Shown one piece after another: positions 1 through 9,349 of a DNA stretch of 64,000 bases. Every line of letters begins with the position of its first letter. Within the stretch, counting starts at the first letter, position 1. The translations under genes and the position numbers were made by a program. Source of the stretch: Chloroflexota bacterium. GTDB lineage: Bacteria > Chloroflexota > Anaerolineae > Aggregatilineales > Phototrophicaceae. Where the stretch lies: NCBI GenBank assembly GCA_011525385.1, contig WTGF01000086.1:96425-160424 (forward strand). Direction: 5' to 3'. Below the pieces are notes generated by a model, which saw nothing but the letters and a program-made list of their open reading frames with translations, was not told the DNA's origin and did not search any database.

Positions 1-2
1 GG

Positions 3-2249
3 GGAAGCGTTACTCCGAACGAGCGGAACGTGTATACGCTACAAGCATTCGACCGCGCGCACCGCGAGTTTCCCTGGCTAGGCGCGATGTTCTTGCACCA
101 TTGGCAGCCCAATGTAGAAAGCAGCAGCGCCCAGTGGGGGTTCGCGCTGATTGGACCGGATGATCAGCCCTCCGAATTGTTGACAGCCGTGCAGAATTAT
201 GATTTTCCCGCGCTGGCGCAGAACGGCCTGTTCCATGCGCGCACAGAGCACGCCCGTTACAGCGGCGTCTGGCAATTCAGCGAGTTGGGAGCGGACATCG
301 GCTGGCTGGAGACAAGCGACAGTCAACTCGAATTCGACTTCTACGGCACAGATCTCGCCATGCTCTTGCGGGAGGATGACTATATAGCCTTCCTGTATCC
401 GACTGTCGACGGCAGCCCAACAAACGCGACGGCCCATGACTCCGACGGAAACAGCTATATCTTTCTCCGAAGCAACTCGCATGGCCCGGAACAGAATCTG
501 CTTCCCGTCGCACGCGACTTGTCCCTTGGCACACATACCCTGCGCGCTGTGGCGGATCGCGGATGGGATCGTTGGGCGGTCGCCGGATACGCCGTAAGTT
601 CAGGGGATCTATCATTCGCCTTCGATCGGCAGATTGCGCTCGGCGCTATCGCGACGCTCTTGTCGCTGTCCATCGTATTGTTGACCTTTGCGACCTCGCC
701 ATGGCGCCGCTGGATTCCTGCTATCGGGCTGGTGTTTGCTGGTCTGTCCGCGACGGCGCAGCTGGCGATTAGCAGCGTCGCGTCCTTGGTACTGCTCTTT
801 GCCATGATCTGGACATGGACGAGTCATAGACCTGCCCTGTTCGTCCGCGACGAGATCAATATCCTGATCGCTCTGGCAACTGGCGGCGTCCTTTACCTAT
901 CGCCTTCGTTTTTCTTGACAATTGTTTCAGGCCTGGTTCTATTCGTATTGATCTTCCATCGTCTGGAAACGGGCTTGATCTTGACCTTGTTCTGGGGGCC
1001 CTTTTTTCTAACACCAGTCGAGTTGTACCAGTTTGCCTTTCCGATGGTGGAAATCCTGATACTGATCACGTCAATCGCAGCTTTCTTTAGATTTTTCGTC
1101 TGGCTGGGCGAGCAGTATCAAATGGCAAACAGCAACTATCCGCTAAAACTGAAGTCGCTATTTTCGCAGATCAACATTTTTGACATTGGGGTGGCCGGGA
1201 TCGCGATTGTCGCCACTCTGTCGCTAAGCTGGGCGCGCTATACCGGTGTAGCGACGACAGAACTGCGCACACTTGTTCTGGAGCCACTGTTCTTCTATGT
1301 GATATTCAGAGCCGTACGACCATCCAGGCGAACTGTGTTGCACTGCGTCATCGCGCTAGTCCTTGCTTCTATTTTGGTCTGTGTCATCGGCATGTTAAGA
1401 TACTTTTCGGGAAACGATGTCATTGTTGCGGAAGAGGGCGCGCGTCGTCTCATTTCTGTGTATGGCTCTCCCAACAACGTTGGCCTTTTGCTTGGCCGGT
1501 CGATCCCCTTCGCGCTGGCGCTACTACTAGTCGGGCATAGCGCGCGCATGCGTTTAAGCTGGGTAGCAGCGCTGCTCGTCATGGGCATAACTGCGCTCTT
1601 GACGCAGAGTGTGGGCGCGATACTTCTCGGAATCCCCATAGGAATTGCCGTGGCGCTGATCGGTTACGCTCAACGAAGAGCATTTATCCCGATCTTGGGT
1701 ATCGGGGCTGCGCTAGCGGCTGGATTGGCCCTGTTGACGCAGGTTTCGGCGCGTTTTGCCAATGTATTTGACTTCACAACCGGCACCAGTTTTCTTCGTC
1801 TGCGGCTATGGGAAAGTGCCATCGAAATCATTCGTGACCATCCTATTTTCGGTATCGGATTGGATCAGTTCCTTTATTATTACAGTGGAGAATATGTTCG
1901 GCCGGACGCGATCTGGGATCTGAATCTGTCGCACCCGCACAATTTTTTACTGGATTTTTGGACGCGTCTGGGTATTGCCGGGCCAATCATCTTTCTGCTC
2001 CTACAGTTTGCATTTTGGCGGTATGCTCTTGTCACCCTGAGCAGATTGAGAAACAGGGACAGAGTCGCTTTCGCGATCATGCTGGGTCTGATGGGAAGCA
2101 TGGCAGCGCTATTGGGCCATGGTTTAATTGACAACAGCGTCTTTGTCATCGACTTGGCATTCATATTCATGTTCCAGTTGGCGGCAACCGCGCGCCTACG
2201 TGAACTGGCGCCAGCTATAGAATCGGTTTCCGAGTCTGTTCATGGATGA
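3..2249 (+). CDS. Glycosidase-like/O-antigen ligase fusion membrane protein (5' partial)
   Basis: The reading frame is open to the window edge, so the true start lies upstream; a GTG at 30 is an internal possibility. Counting from that GTG, residues 1-55 look like the C-terminal tail of a cellulase-type (beta/alpha)8 glycoside hydrolase (FPWLGAMFLHHW, then QWGFALIG). Residues 60-195 are a soluble, beta-rich, carbohydrate-binding-like segment. From about 200 onward there are many membrane helices. Near residue 633 is the H-P-H-N-F motif before a Gly, typical of Wzy/WaaL O-antigen ligases. Such enzymes polymerise or transfer lipid-linked glycans on the outer membrane face. The fusion order is seen; the glycosidase assignment is inferred from the tail only. 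It precedes UDP-xylose synthase and a second ligase. Confidence 0.75.
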   Translation, partial: GSVTPNERNVYTLQAFDRAHREFPWLGAMFLHHWQPNVESSSAQWGFALIGPDDQPSELLTAVQNYDFPALAQNGLFHARTEHARYSGVWQFSELGADIGWLETSDSQLEFDFYGTDLAMLLREDDYIAFLYPTVDGSPTNATAHDSDGNSYIFLRSNSHGPEQNLLPVARDLSLGTHTLRAVADRGWDRWAVAGYAVSSGDLSFAFDRQIALGAIATLLSLSIVLLTFATSPWRRWIPAIGLVFAGLSATAQLAISSVASLVLLFAMIWTWTSHRPALFVRDEINILIALATGGVLYLSPSFFLTIVSGLVLFVLIFHRLETGLILTLFWGPFFLTPVELYQFAFPMVEILILITSIAAFFRFFVWLGEQYQMANSNYPLKLKSLFSQINIFDIGVAGIAIVATLSLSWARYTGVATTELRTLVLEPLFFYVIFRAVRPSRRTVLHCVIALVLASILVCVIGMLRYFSGNDVIVAEEGARRLISVYGSPNNVGLLLGRSIPFALALLLVGHSARMRLSWVAALLVMGITALLTQSVGAILLGIPIGIAVALIGYAQRRAFIPILGIGAALAAGLALLTQVSARFANVFDFTTGTSFLRLRLWESAIEIIRDHPIFGIGLDQFLYYYSGEYVRPDAIWDLNLSHPHNFLLDFWTRLGIAGPIIFLLLQFAFWRYALVTLSRLRNRDRVAFAIMLGLMGSMAALLGHGLIDNSVFVIDLAFIFMFQLAATARLRELAPAIESVSESVHG

Positions 2250-2283
2250 AGAAGCTATGCCATGCGTTGGTCTTACGAGCTTT

Positions 2284-2380
2284 CTTGAATGAATCGCGAT
2301 TTGCGGTAGCCGAGCAGATTCATTATTTTGTGTGAACGCGTTAGCCTACATTCGCTGCCGCCGAGCGGCTGTGGTAAACT
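2284..2380 (+). repeat. Dispersed intergenic hairpin repeat, copy A
   Basis: Shares the core ATTATTTTGTGTGAnCGCG and the right-hand block CGCCGAGCGGCTGTG with copies at 13117, 15841 and 33137. Its left part is nearly identical to the copy at 15841 (GAATCGCGATTT). ATGAATC and GATTCAT within it form a 7-bp inverted repeat. It fills the gap before the UDP-xylose synthase gene. Confidence 0.65.
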
Positions 2381-2413
2381 TTGTCCAGCTTATCAAATCG
2401 AGGGTACCAAGAC

Positions 2414-3358
2414 TTGCGTGTACTGATCACAGGCGGGGCCGGGTTCATAGGCTCACATTTGTGCGATCGATTCTTGAGCGATGGCCATCGTGTGGTGGCG
2501 GTTGACAACCTCATCACGGGCACCCAGGACAACATCTCGCACCTGGCTGGCAATCGTCACTTCGAATTCGTGTATCACGATGTCAGCAACTTCATCCACC
2601 TTCCCGGCCAGATCGACGCCGTTTTGCATTTTGCCTCCCCTGCCAGCCCGATTGACTATCTCAAGTATCCGATACAGACCTTGAAAGTTGGCGCGCTGGG
2701 CACGCACAACGCGTTGGGTTTGGCACGGGCGAAGCGCGCGCGCTTTTTGCTCGCGTCTACATCTGAGGTCTACGGCGATCCGCAGGTACATCCACAGAGT
2801 GAGGACTATGCTGGCAATGTTGACCCGGTTGGTCCACGTGGCGTATACGACGAAGCAAAACGTTATGCGGAAGCGCTGGTGATGGCCTATCATCGTCAAC
2901 ACGGTATGGAGACCCGCATCGTACGCATATTCAACACCTACGGGCCGAGAATGCGCCTTGACGATGGGCGGGTCGTCCCCAATTTCGTCGGCCAGGCGAT
3001 CCGTGGCGAGGCGCTGACGGTCTATGGCGACGGCAGTCAAACGCGATGCTTTCAATACATTGACGACCTGGTGGAAGGCGTTGTGCGTTTGCTCGACAGC
3101 GGTTTCGTCGAGCCGGTCAATATCGGTACCACTCGCGAAGTGAGCATTCTTGATTTTGCGAATGTGGTCAACCGCGTTTCGGCCAACCCTGCTGGCATCG
3201 TCTTTGACGACGGTCTTCGGATTGATGGCGATCCTCAGACGCGCAAACCGGATGCGAGCCGGGCACAGAATCTGCTCGATTGGCGACCGCAAGTGGCGCT
3301 GGAAGACGGCCTCGCGCGCACGATCGCATATTTTCGTCAAGTTATCGCCGCCACTTGA
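2414..3358 (+). CDS. UDP-glucuronate decarboxylase (UDP-xylose synthase)
   Basis: NAD-dependent short-chain dehydrogenase/epimerase family enzyme of 314 aa. It would oxidise and decarboxylate UDP-glucuronate to UDP-xylose, a donor for surface glycans. The N-terminal Rossmann motif is GGAGFIGSH. The segment TSEVYGDP followed by HPQSEDY, GNVDP and YDEAKR is the signature of UXS rather than of dTDP-glucose dehydratases; Y and K of YDEAK are the catalytic pair. The TTG at 2414 is chosen because GAGGG sits 9 nt upstream and the protein then starts MRVLITGG like its relatives; a TTG at 2381 has no good site. The next gene starts 1 nt after its stop, so the two are probably coupled. Confidence 0.85.
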   Translation: MRVLITGGAGFIGSHLCDRFLSDGHRVVAVDNLITGTQDNISHLAGNRHFEFVYHDVSNFIHLPGQIDAVLHFASPASPIDYLKYPIQTLKVGALGTHNALGLARAKRARFLLASTSEVYGDPQVHPQSEDYAGNVDPVGPRGVYDEAKRYAEALVMAYHRQHGMETRIVRIFNTYGPRMRLDDGRVVPNFVGQAIRGEALTVYGDGSQTRCFQYIDDLVEGVVRLLDSGFVEPVNIGTTREVSILDFANVVNRVSANPAGIVFDDGLRIDGDPQTRKPDASRAQNLLDWRPQVALEDGLARTIAYFRQVIAAT

Positions 3359-3359
3359 G

Positions 3360-4820
3360 ATGCCTGGCTTCCAGAACCTTTTGCCTGGTCGAATCTTCTG
3401 GCTTGTCATCGCAGTTGCCGTCGCGATTGCGAATCTCTTAATTGCGACACCCGAAGTCCTTGGTCTTACCCTTGGGGGCTTATGTTTGATCGCAGCGCTC
3501 GCCTCCCCAACGGCAATGCTTGTCGTTTTGTTGGTTCTTGCGCCCTTGCGAGCGCTGATCGCGACAGAATCAAATATTGATCTTCCGCTGGATATCGGTC
3601 AGATCCTATTCGTTTTTTATATTGGAGTTTGGTTGGCGCATCGAATCGCGCTGCGTAAACCCGTACTTGCCTACCATCGCAACATCGCATTGTCTGCAAT
3701 CTTGTGCCTTTGCGCCGTTTTCGCGCTCGGGTCTTGGACAAGCGCCTCGCAGTCCGCCTGGCTGCGCGAGTGGCTCAAATGGATCTTGATGGCGGTTTTC
3801 GTCTGGCAAATAACGATCTCGGAACATAGCTGCTGGACCTGGCTGGTATTCGCGCTGCTCGTCGCCGCTACAGCAAATGCGCTTGTCGGCTTGTATATCT
3901 TCTTTGGTGGAAGCGGCGCAGACCATCTTGCGATTTTGGGTCGGTTTTTCCGCGCCTTTGGCACGTTCGGGCAGCCGAATCCCTTCGCCGGATTCATGGG
4001 GCTTGTGCTCCCGCTCGCTTTAATGGGCGCCTATGTTCAGGTTACGTCGATTCTTTCCGGATACCGAAAGAAACGCAGGATTCACTGGTATTCGCTGCGG
4101 CTTCTTATCTGCTTCGGGCTGTCAGCAGCGTTGATTTCGGCTGCGCTGCTTGCATCCTGGAGTCGCGGCGCCTGGCTCGGCACAGCAGTTTCAGCGGCGG
4201 TTATGCTCTTCGCGCTGCCCAAACGCGCGACAACGGGGTTCGGCGCCGCCCTTGGTCTAGCGTTTCTGATTGCAGGGTTATGGTTGGGAGGATTGTTACC
4301 CCAATCCGTCGTCAATCGGTTGACGGCTTCCGCTGAGGATTTTCTCACGATGGAAGATGTTCGCGGTGTTGATGTCAGCCCGATGAACTACGCGGTAGTC
4401 GAAAGAATCGCCCATTGGCAGGCGGCGCTCAATATGGCGCAATCCAACCCAATTCTGGGGGTCGGGCTGGGTAACTACGAAATCGTCTATGACCGGTATC
4501 GACTCATTAATTGGAAGGAGCCCTTAGGGCATGCCCATAATTTTTATCTAAATACGCTTGCGGAAACCGGCGTAGTCGGATTGGTCGCGTATCTGGCTTT
4601 CTGGCTCGTGATCTTTCTTGTCACCTGGCGCGCGCGCGCCCATCCGGATTCTTTTGCACGAGCAACAGCGATCGCTCTGCTTGGCAGTTGGACATATCTG
4701 GCAGTCCATAGCATTTTTGACAACCTCTTCGTAAATAACCTCTTTCTGCATATTGGTGTATTATTAGGTATACTTGCGATTTTGTATTGGCAACTTAATC
4801 ACAAGCTGACTATGGATTAA
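3360..4820 (+). CDS. O-antigen ligase family membrane protein
   Basis: 486 aa, about 11-12 hydrophobic helices. A large loop towards the C-terminus carries NPILGVGLGNYE and then GHAHNFYLNTLAETGVVG, the Wzy_C/WaaL signature in which the second His and following Asn are conserved. The family joins or polymerises undecaprenyl-linked glycans at the outer side of the membrane. Start is the ATG 1 nt after the UDP-xylose synthase stop; an upstream extension of the frame lies inside that gene and is rejected. It is a second ligase beside the fusion protein at the window start, suggesting one polymerase and one ligase, though which is which cannot be told. Confidence 0.8.
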   Translation: MPGFQNLLPGRIFWLVIAVAVAIANLLIATPEVLGLTLGGLCLIAALASPTAMLVVLLVLAPLRALIATESNIDLPLDIGQILFVFYIGVWLAHRIALRKPVLAYHRNIALSAILCLCAVFALGSWTSASQSAWLREWLKWILMAVFVWQITISEHSCWTWLVFALLVAATANALVGLYIFFGGSGADHLAILGRFFRAFGTFGQPNPFAGFMGLVLPLALMGAYVQVTSILSGYRKKRRIHWYSLRLLICFGLSAALISAALLASWSRGAWLGTAVSAAVMLFALPKRATTGFGAALGLAFLIAGLWLGGLLPQSVVNRLTASAEDFLTMEDVRGVDVSPMNYAVVERIAHWQAALNMAQSNPILGVGLGNYEIVYDRYRLINWKEPLGHAHNFYLNTLAETGVVGLVAYLAFWLVIFLVTWRARAHPDSFARATAIALLGSWTYLAVHSIFDNLFVNNLFLHIGVLLGILAILYWQLNHKLTMD

Positions 4821-4822
4821 CT

Positions 4823-5428
4823 ATGTCCCAAGCGATTACGCCGGATGTCACGTCTAAGGGCGAAGGTTACCGAGGGCTATCAACACCTATTGATCGTTTC
4901 ATCATTGCCTTGGCAAGCCGGGTCGGTGGCAGACGAGCGAAAGAAGTCGAGCGATTCATCAAATTCGCATTCATCGGTTTACTGGGTTTTGTCATCGATT
5001 TTGGCGTTCTGTTTATTCTGCAGTCGACCGTCCTGCCAGCGGCAGACGACCAAAACATTGAGTTGCCGCTCAACGTGGCGCTCGCCACGACCATAAGCTT
5101 TACATTGGCTGTTAGTAGCAATTTCACTTGGAATCGTCTTTGGACGTACCCGGATTCAAGATCATATTCAGTTCGTCGCCAATTGACGCAATTCGCCATA
5201 GTCAGCGTGATCGGCTGGATCGGTCGAACCTTCTGGATTACAAGTTCCTTTGCCTTCTTTGGCCTATGGTCGACCACCGCGATTCAAAGCATTTTTTCGA
5301 GTTACCAACCCGTTCTACAAGACGAATTAAAACTAGGCACGATGATCGCGCAGTTTATCGGTGTCATTGTCGTGATGATTTGGAACTTCTTCGCAAACCG
5401 CTACTGGACCTTTAACGACGTCGAATAA
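4823..5428 (+). CDS. GtrA family membrane protein
   Basis: 201 aa with four predicted membrane helices. The region starting ERFIKFAFIGLLGFVIDFG and the closing NFFANRYWTFND match the GtrA family (PF04138), small proteins thought to help flip or present polyprenyl-phosphate-linked sugars across the membrane. About 45 residues precede the first helix and are cytoplasmic and polar. Start ATG lies 2 nt after the upstream ligase stop and the next gene starts 1 nt after its own stop, so it is in the polysaccharide operon. Which sugar it serves is not visible. Confidence 0.8.
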   Translation: MSQAITPDVTSKGEGYRGLSTPIDRFIIALASRVGGRRAKEVERFIKFAFIGLLGFVIDFGVLFILQSTVLPAADDQNIELPLNVALATTISFTLAVSSNFTWNRLWTYPDSRSYSVRRQLTQFAIVSVIGWIGRTFWITSSFAFFGLWSTTAIQSIFSSYQPVLQDELKLGTMIAQFIGVIVVMIWNFFANRYWTFNDVE

Positions 5429-5429
5429 C

Positions 5430-6581
5430 GTGTCCCGTATTGCCATCGACTATACACCTGCTTATGAACAGGGTGGCGGTATCGGGCGCTACGTTCGCGA
5501 GTTGACGGCAGCGCTTGCCATAGAAGATCCTGTGACGGACTATCGGCTCTTCGTCGCGGGCTCGAAACGCGAGCAACTCTCGCATCCGCCCGGATCCAAC
5601 TTTGATTGGCGGACGACAATCTTGACCCCGCGGTGGCTGGCAAGAATCTGGCAACGCGCTCAACTGCCGCTGCCAGTTGAAGCCTTCGCCGGGCCCATGG
5701 ATTTATTCCATGCTACCGACTTCGTCTTGCCCCCGACTTTGCCCCGGACGCGCAGCTTGTTGACAGTGCATGACCTTTCCTTCCTTCGCGTGCCAGATGC
5801 TGCCAGCCCGTCTCTAAGACGATACTTGGAAGCCGTGGCGCCGCGTTCTGTTAAGCGGGCAGATCACGTACTGGCCGATTCTCAGGCGACTAAAGACGAT
5901 CTCATAGAAATCTACCGGACGCCTGCCGACAAGATTAGCGTTTTGTATTCCGGGGTGGATAGCCGTTTCGGTCGGGTGACGGACGAGATGGCATTAAAAG
6001 AAGTATTGGACAGGCACGATTTGAAAGATATTAAATATGTCCTGTCAGTCGGTACAGTCCAGCCACGCAAAAATTATAGCGGAGCTATCCGCGCATTATC
6101 AATAATACGGGATCAAGGCATAGACTTGCATTATGCTATTGCGGGCGGCAGTGGCTGGCTGGAAGACGAGATGTATCGCAGCATCAGGGAAACGGCGATG
6201 GAGGACCGTGTTCATATTCTTGGTTTCGTCCCTGATGAGGACCTGCCCGCGCTCTACTCAGGCGCGCGCGCGCTGCTTGCTGTATCTTTATACGAAGGTT
6301 TCGGACTACCGGTTCTGGAGGCCATGGCCTGTGGAACACCGGTGATCACGAGCAATTTGTCGTCGCTTCCAGAAGTTGCCGGCGACGCCGGCATTCTGGT
6401 TGACCCGCTGGATACCGAAGCAATCAGCAATGCTATTATGAGGCCGTTGACCGACGCAGCCTTGCGGCGGCAGCTAGTTGCCGCGGGCCTTGAGCACGTC
6501 AAGCGTTTCACTTGGGCGAGTGCAGCGAGCCAACTCAAGTCCATCTACGATGAAATGCTTGGCGCGTCAGTTAATACATAG
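5430..6581 (+). CDS. Glycosyltransferase, GT4 family (GT-B fold)
   Basis: 383 aa soluble glycosyltransferase. N-terminal acceptor domain contains GGIGRYVRELTAAL. The C-terminal nucleotide-sugar domain begins around YVLSVGTVQPRKNY and contains the EX7E motif in SLYEGFGLPVLEAMACGTPV, followed by LPEVAGDAGILVDP. This is the classical GT4 arrangement of retaining enzymes such as mannosyl- or glucosyltransferases. GTG start is 1 nt after the gtrA-like stop, with only a weak Shine-Dalgarno, consistent with coupled translation. It presumably adds a sugar to the lipid-linked repeat unit made by this cluster; donor and linkage are unknown. Confidence 0.85.
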   Translation: MSRIAIDYTPAYEQGGGIGRYVRELTAALAIEDPVTDYRLFVAGSKREQLSHPPGSNFDWRTTILTPRWLARIWQRAQLPLPVEAFAGPMDLFHATDFVLPPTLPRTRSLLTVHDLSFLRVPDAASPSLRRYLEAVAPRSVKRADHVLADSQATKDDLIEIYRTPADKISVLYSGVDSRFGRVTDEMALKEVLDRHDLKDIKYVLSVGTVQPRKNYSGAIRALSIIRDQGIDLHYAIAGGSGWLEDEMYRSIRETAMEDRVHILGFVPDEDLPALYSGARALLAVSLYEGFGLPVLEAMACGTPVITSNLSSLPEVAGDAGILVDPLDTEAISNAIMRPLTDAALRRQLVAAGLEHVKRFTWASAASQLKSIYDEMLGASVNT

Positions 6582-6611
6582 TCCGATAAAGAATTGAGGC
6601 CTTCAAGACCT

Positions 6612-7229
6612 ATGAGCATGGCGAATAGCGTAGAAAACTCTCGCGGGAACGCGGTACTTGCTCTTTTGCTGCTGGCGCTGGCAGGTTACCTGTTGCCTTG
6701 GGTAACGGCCCCGAATTCTGCCATGACGCTCAACGCATTCGATCTGGCCGAATGGACGAGCTTGCATCCATTGCAGCAGCAAGCGACGCCGCCATTGATT
6801 GTGCCATTGCTACTGCGCGCGCAACTGCCGATTTTAGCGGTTTTAATCACGCTTTGGTCGACCAGCCGACGCGAGCGTTTTCTCGCCTTTCTATTCCTTG
6901 TCTTGCTCTCGGTTTCACAACTCCCGCCGCTGGAGTTCCTAAACAACGTCGCCGATCCAAATTACCGGCAACTGCTGTTTCTTGCCATAGCGACAATCCT
7001 CTTGTCAACAGGACTAGGCTTCATTCTGGCAGCGCAGTTTCGGCCATTTGTCATTATCTTCCTTGCGGTTACGGGAATTGTCACATCACTCCTGGGACAG
7101 TCGCAAGCGATTGAGTTGTATCAAGTTACGCTGGAGCAAGGTGAGACAGGCGGCGGCTTATGGCTAATCGTAGTGGCCTATGCCGCTGTCAGTGTCAATG
7201 TGCTTCAAAGATTCCTACGCCGTCGATAA
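6612..7229 (+). CDS. Uncharacterised membrane protein
   Basis: 205 aa from the ATG at 6612; an in-frame TTG at 6594 would add six residues. Hydrophobic segments begin near residue 15 (LALLLLALAGYLLPW) and continue with three or four more helices, ending in a short basic tail (FLRRR). No family motif is recognised. It lies 30 nt downstream of the GT4 glycosyltransferase on the same strand, so it may be the last gene of the polysaccharide operon. It ends convergently, overlapping the DinB-like gene by 15 nt on the other strand. Confidence 0.6.
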   Translation: MSMANSVENSRGNAVLALLLLALAGYLLPWVTAPNSAMTLNAFDLAEWTSLHPLQQQATPPLIVPLLLRAQLPILAVLITLWSTSRRERFLAFLFLVLLSVSQLPPLEFLNNVADPNYRQLLFLAIATILLSTGLGFILAAQFRPFVIIFLAVTGIVTSLLGQSQAIELYQVTLEQGETGGGLWLIVVAYAAVSVNVLQRFLRRR

Positions 7230-7706
7230 TCCAAGATACGCGGCCGGCTTATCGAGAGCTTCGGCAACCATCGTCATTTGACCGACGTGATAGCTTTCAT
7301 GGAAATGGAAATACAGCAGGCTATCGAACACGCTGTTTTTGCCGTAGCCGGATGGTTGCAGCAGCGCTTCATCATCCATCATTTGCAATCCGGCTTGTAA
7401 ACGCCGTTGCGTCTCGTTGAAAAGGCTCACTAATTCCTCGAACTGAAGCGCCGTTTCATCTTGAAAGCTGATTGGGCTGCTGCCATGACGATATCGCGCT
7501 CGGCACTCGTCCGACCATACGTTTTCTGCCCCAAGCAGAATCAAAGGCGTGGTTCGGGCGGAAACGATATGACCCAATAGCCAGTTGATGCTGTGCGAAT
7601 TATCGAAAGGCTGAACCAGGCTTTCAGCATGGCCGACGACACGTACTTGCATACGAACTGTTTCCGCCGTGTATTCAAAGCAATTCAAGAGCGCCGTGCA
7701 GAGCAT
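7215..7706 (-). CDS. DinB-like (DinB/YfiT superfamily) protein
   Basis: 163 aa four-helix-bundle protein. The pattern NWLLGHIVSAR near the N-terminus and FHFHESYHVGQMTM near the C-terminus gives the three His positions that bind a divalent metal in the DinB superfamily. Members include thiol transferases for bacillithiol or mycothiol and many of unknown substrate. Start is the ATG at 7706: AGGAGG lies 9 nt upstream, and an apparent longer frame from a TTG only translates that Shine-Dalgarno. It stands alone on the minus strand after the acyl carrier protein terminator. Confidence 0.7.
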   Translation of the reverse strand: MLCTALLNCFEYTAETVRMQVRVVGHAESLVQPFDNSHSINWLLGHIVSARTTPLILLGAENVWSDECRARYRHGSSPISFQDETALQFEELVSLFNETQRRLQAGLQMMDDEALLQPSGYGKNSVFDSLLYFHFHESYHVGQMTMVAEALDKPAAYLGLSTA

Positions 7707-7820
7707 CTGCTTTGTCCTCCTCAATGGACGTCAGTTTTTTTCTATACTTATACACTCGCGGCCCCCAAGTCCGGTCCATGAGACAGACGGCTTGCCGCTA
7801 TTTTGTTGATGTCCGGCGCG

Positions 7821-7854
7821 GAAAACGAAACGAGGCAGCAGTTGCTGCCTCGTT
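7821..7854 (-). terminator. Rho-independent terminator after acyl carrier protein
   Basis: Perfect 12-bp stem (AACGAGGCAGCA at 7829-7840 with TGCTGCCTCGTT at 7843-7854) and a 2-nt loop. Read on the minus strand it is followed by a T-rich run, 30 nt past the acyl carrier protein stop. Confidence 0.8.
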
Positions 7855-7884
7855 CAATTTAGAAAATGACTGTTGCGAATTGGA

Positions 7885-8121
7885 TTATTCCATGTTGGAT
7901 TGAATGTACTCCACGGCTTGACCAACAGTTTCGATTCGCTGAGCGTCCTCATCGCTGATTTCGCCGCCGAATTCTTCCTCAAATGCCATGATCAATTCGA
8001 CGAGGTCGAGCGAGTCGGCTTCCAGATCTTCGCGGAAACTCGCGGTACTCACGACGCGTTCTTCTTCCACACCAAGCAACTCGACCACGATTCCTTTGAC
8101 CCGATCTTCAATAGATGCCAT
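7885..8121 (-). CDS. acpP: Acyl carrier protein
   Basis: 78 aa acidic protein. [18 protein letters not shown] carries the DSL motif with Ser37 as the site for 4'-phosphopantetheine, so it carries growing acyl chains in type II fatty-acid synthesis. Start ATG at 8121 has GGAGGA 9 nt upstream; an in-frame GTG at 8130 would sit on top of the Shine-Dalgarno and is rejected. It has its own strong promoter and terminator, so it is a single-gene unit. No fatty-acid synthesis gene is adjacent; the divergent neighbour makes isoprenoid precursors. Confidence 0.93.
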   Translation of the reverse strand: MASIEDRVKGIVVELLGVEEERVVSTASFREDLEADSLDLVELIMAFEEEFGGEISDEDAQRIETVGQAVEYIQSNME

Positions 8122-8169
8122 CTTGGTCACTCCTCCCCAACGGAATCTTTAGAACTCACATAAGCGCCA

Positions 8170-8198
8170 ATTATAGCGTTTATCACTTTCCATGCCAA
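8170..8198 (-). promoter_or_regulatory. Sigma70-type promoter for acyl carrier protein
   Basis: On the minus strand, TTGGCA (8198-8193) and TATAAT (8175-8170) with a 17-nt spacer, about 50 nt before the acpP start codon. Confidence 0.7.
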
Positions 8199-8222
8199 CC
8201 TGTATGGTGGCGACGCGCATAA

Positions 8223-8251
8223 TTGACACGTCAAAACTTCGACAGTACGAT
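8223..8251 (+). promoter_or_regulatory. Sigma70-type promoter for IPP isomerase
   Basis: TTGACA (8223-8228) and TACGAT (8246-8251) with a 17-nt spacer, 50 nt before the fni start codon. It is divergent from the acpP promoter. Confidence 0.6.
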
Positions 8252-8300
8252 GATTCGGCGGCGACCTGGATTACCGCCTCAATAAAGGGAACACTTCGTT

Positions 8301-9344
8301 ATGCCTAAAGTCACGGAAACACCCTCAACCGAAAGCCGCAAACTGGACCACATCCGGATCAACCTGCAAGAGGATGTTCAGTTTCCCCGCATTAGCACCG
8401 GGCTTGAACGCTATCGATTTACTCACCAGGCGCTTCCCGAGTTAAGCTTGCATGATATCGACACTTCGGTTCAAGTATTCGGCAAGCGACTGGGGTCGCC
8501 GATCATGATATCATCGATGACAGGCGGTACCGACGCCGCCAGACGCATCAACAGACATCTTGCGGCGGCTGCTCAAAAGCATGCCATCGCAATGGGTTTG
8601 GGCTCACAGCGAGCCGCGATAGAAGATGAATCCTTGCGCAGTTCCTTTGATATCCGTCAGGTGGCGCCGGACATCCTGCTTTTCGCCAATCTCGGCGCCG
8701 TGCAGCTCAATTATGGCTACGGCATCGAAGAGTGTCGCAAGGCGATCGACATGGTAGCTGCCGATGCCCTGATTCTTCATTTCAATGTTTTGCAGGAAGC
8801 GGTTCAAGCCGAGGGCGATGTCGATTTTTCCGGTCTCCTTAAGAAGGTAGAGTTGATATGCAGGCATCTCGCAGTGCCGGTTATTGCCAAAGAAGTTGGC
8901 TGGGGCTTTTCCCATAGAAATGTACGCGATTTGGCCAACGCAGGCGTCTCAGCAATTGACGTGGCCGGATCAGGAGGCACGTCCTGGAGCGAAGTGGAAT
9001 ATCACCGCGCGCCTACACCCTTCCACGCGCGCGTGGCCCGCAGCTTCGCTGACTGGGGAATCCCTACCGCTGAGGCGCTAACTTACGCGCGGACGGCGGC
9101 GCCAGATTTGCCGGTCTTCGCCAGCGGGGGCTTGCGCGACGGCGTCGATATTGCCAAATGTATCGCATTGGGCGCTTGTCTTGCCGGCTTGGCCAGCCCG
9201 TTCCTAGGCGCGGCGGACGCATCCGCCGAAGCGGTTGATTTGCTAATTGCCGAATTGAACGCTCAATTGCGTATCGCCATGTTATGCACGGCTTCGCAAA
9301 ATGTCGCCCAACTGCGCAATGCGGAGATCAAATCAATTGACTGA
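8301..9344 (+). CDS. fni: Type 2 isopentenyl-diphosphate delta-isomerase
   Basis: 347 aa FMN-dependent enzyme that interconverts IPP and DMAPP for isoprenoid synthesis; it needs FMN and NADPH, unlike the zinc type 1 enzyme. The family features are RKLDHIRINL near the N-terminus, PIMISSMTGG, MGLGSQRAA, the catalytic region LILHFNVLQEAVQAEGD (family normally HxNxxQE; here HFNVLQE), VIAKEVGWG and IDVAGSGGTSW, then FASGGLRDGVD for phosphate and flavin binding. Length is as usual for the family. It lies divergent to acpP and has its own promoter; it ends five bases from the convergent hemW gene. Confidence 0.92.
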   Translation: MPKVTETPSTESRKLDHIRINLQEDVQFPRISTGLERYRFTHQALPELSLHDIDTSVQVFGKRLGSPIMISSMTGGTDAARRINRHLAAAAQKHAIAMGLGSQRAAIEDESLRSSFDIRQVAPDILLFANLGAVQLNYGYGIEECRKAIDMVAADALILHFNVLQEAVQAEGDVDFSGLLKKVELICRHLAVPVIAKEVGWGFSHRNVRDLANAGVSAIDVAGSGGTSWSEVEYHRAPTPFHARVARSFADWGIPTAEALTYARTAAPDLPVFASGGLRDGVDIAKCIALGACLAGLASPFLGAADASAEAVDLLIAELNAQLRIAMLCTASQNVAQLRNAEIKSID

Positions 9345-9349
9345 ATCGC

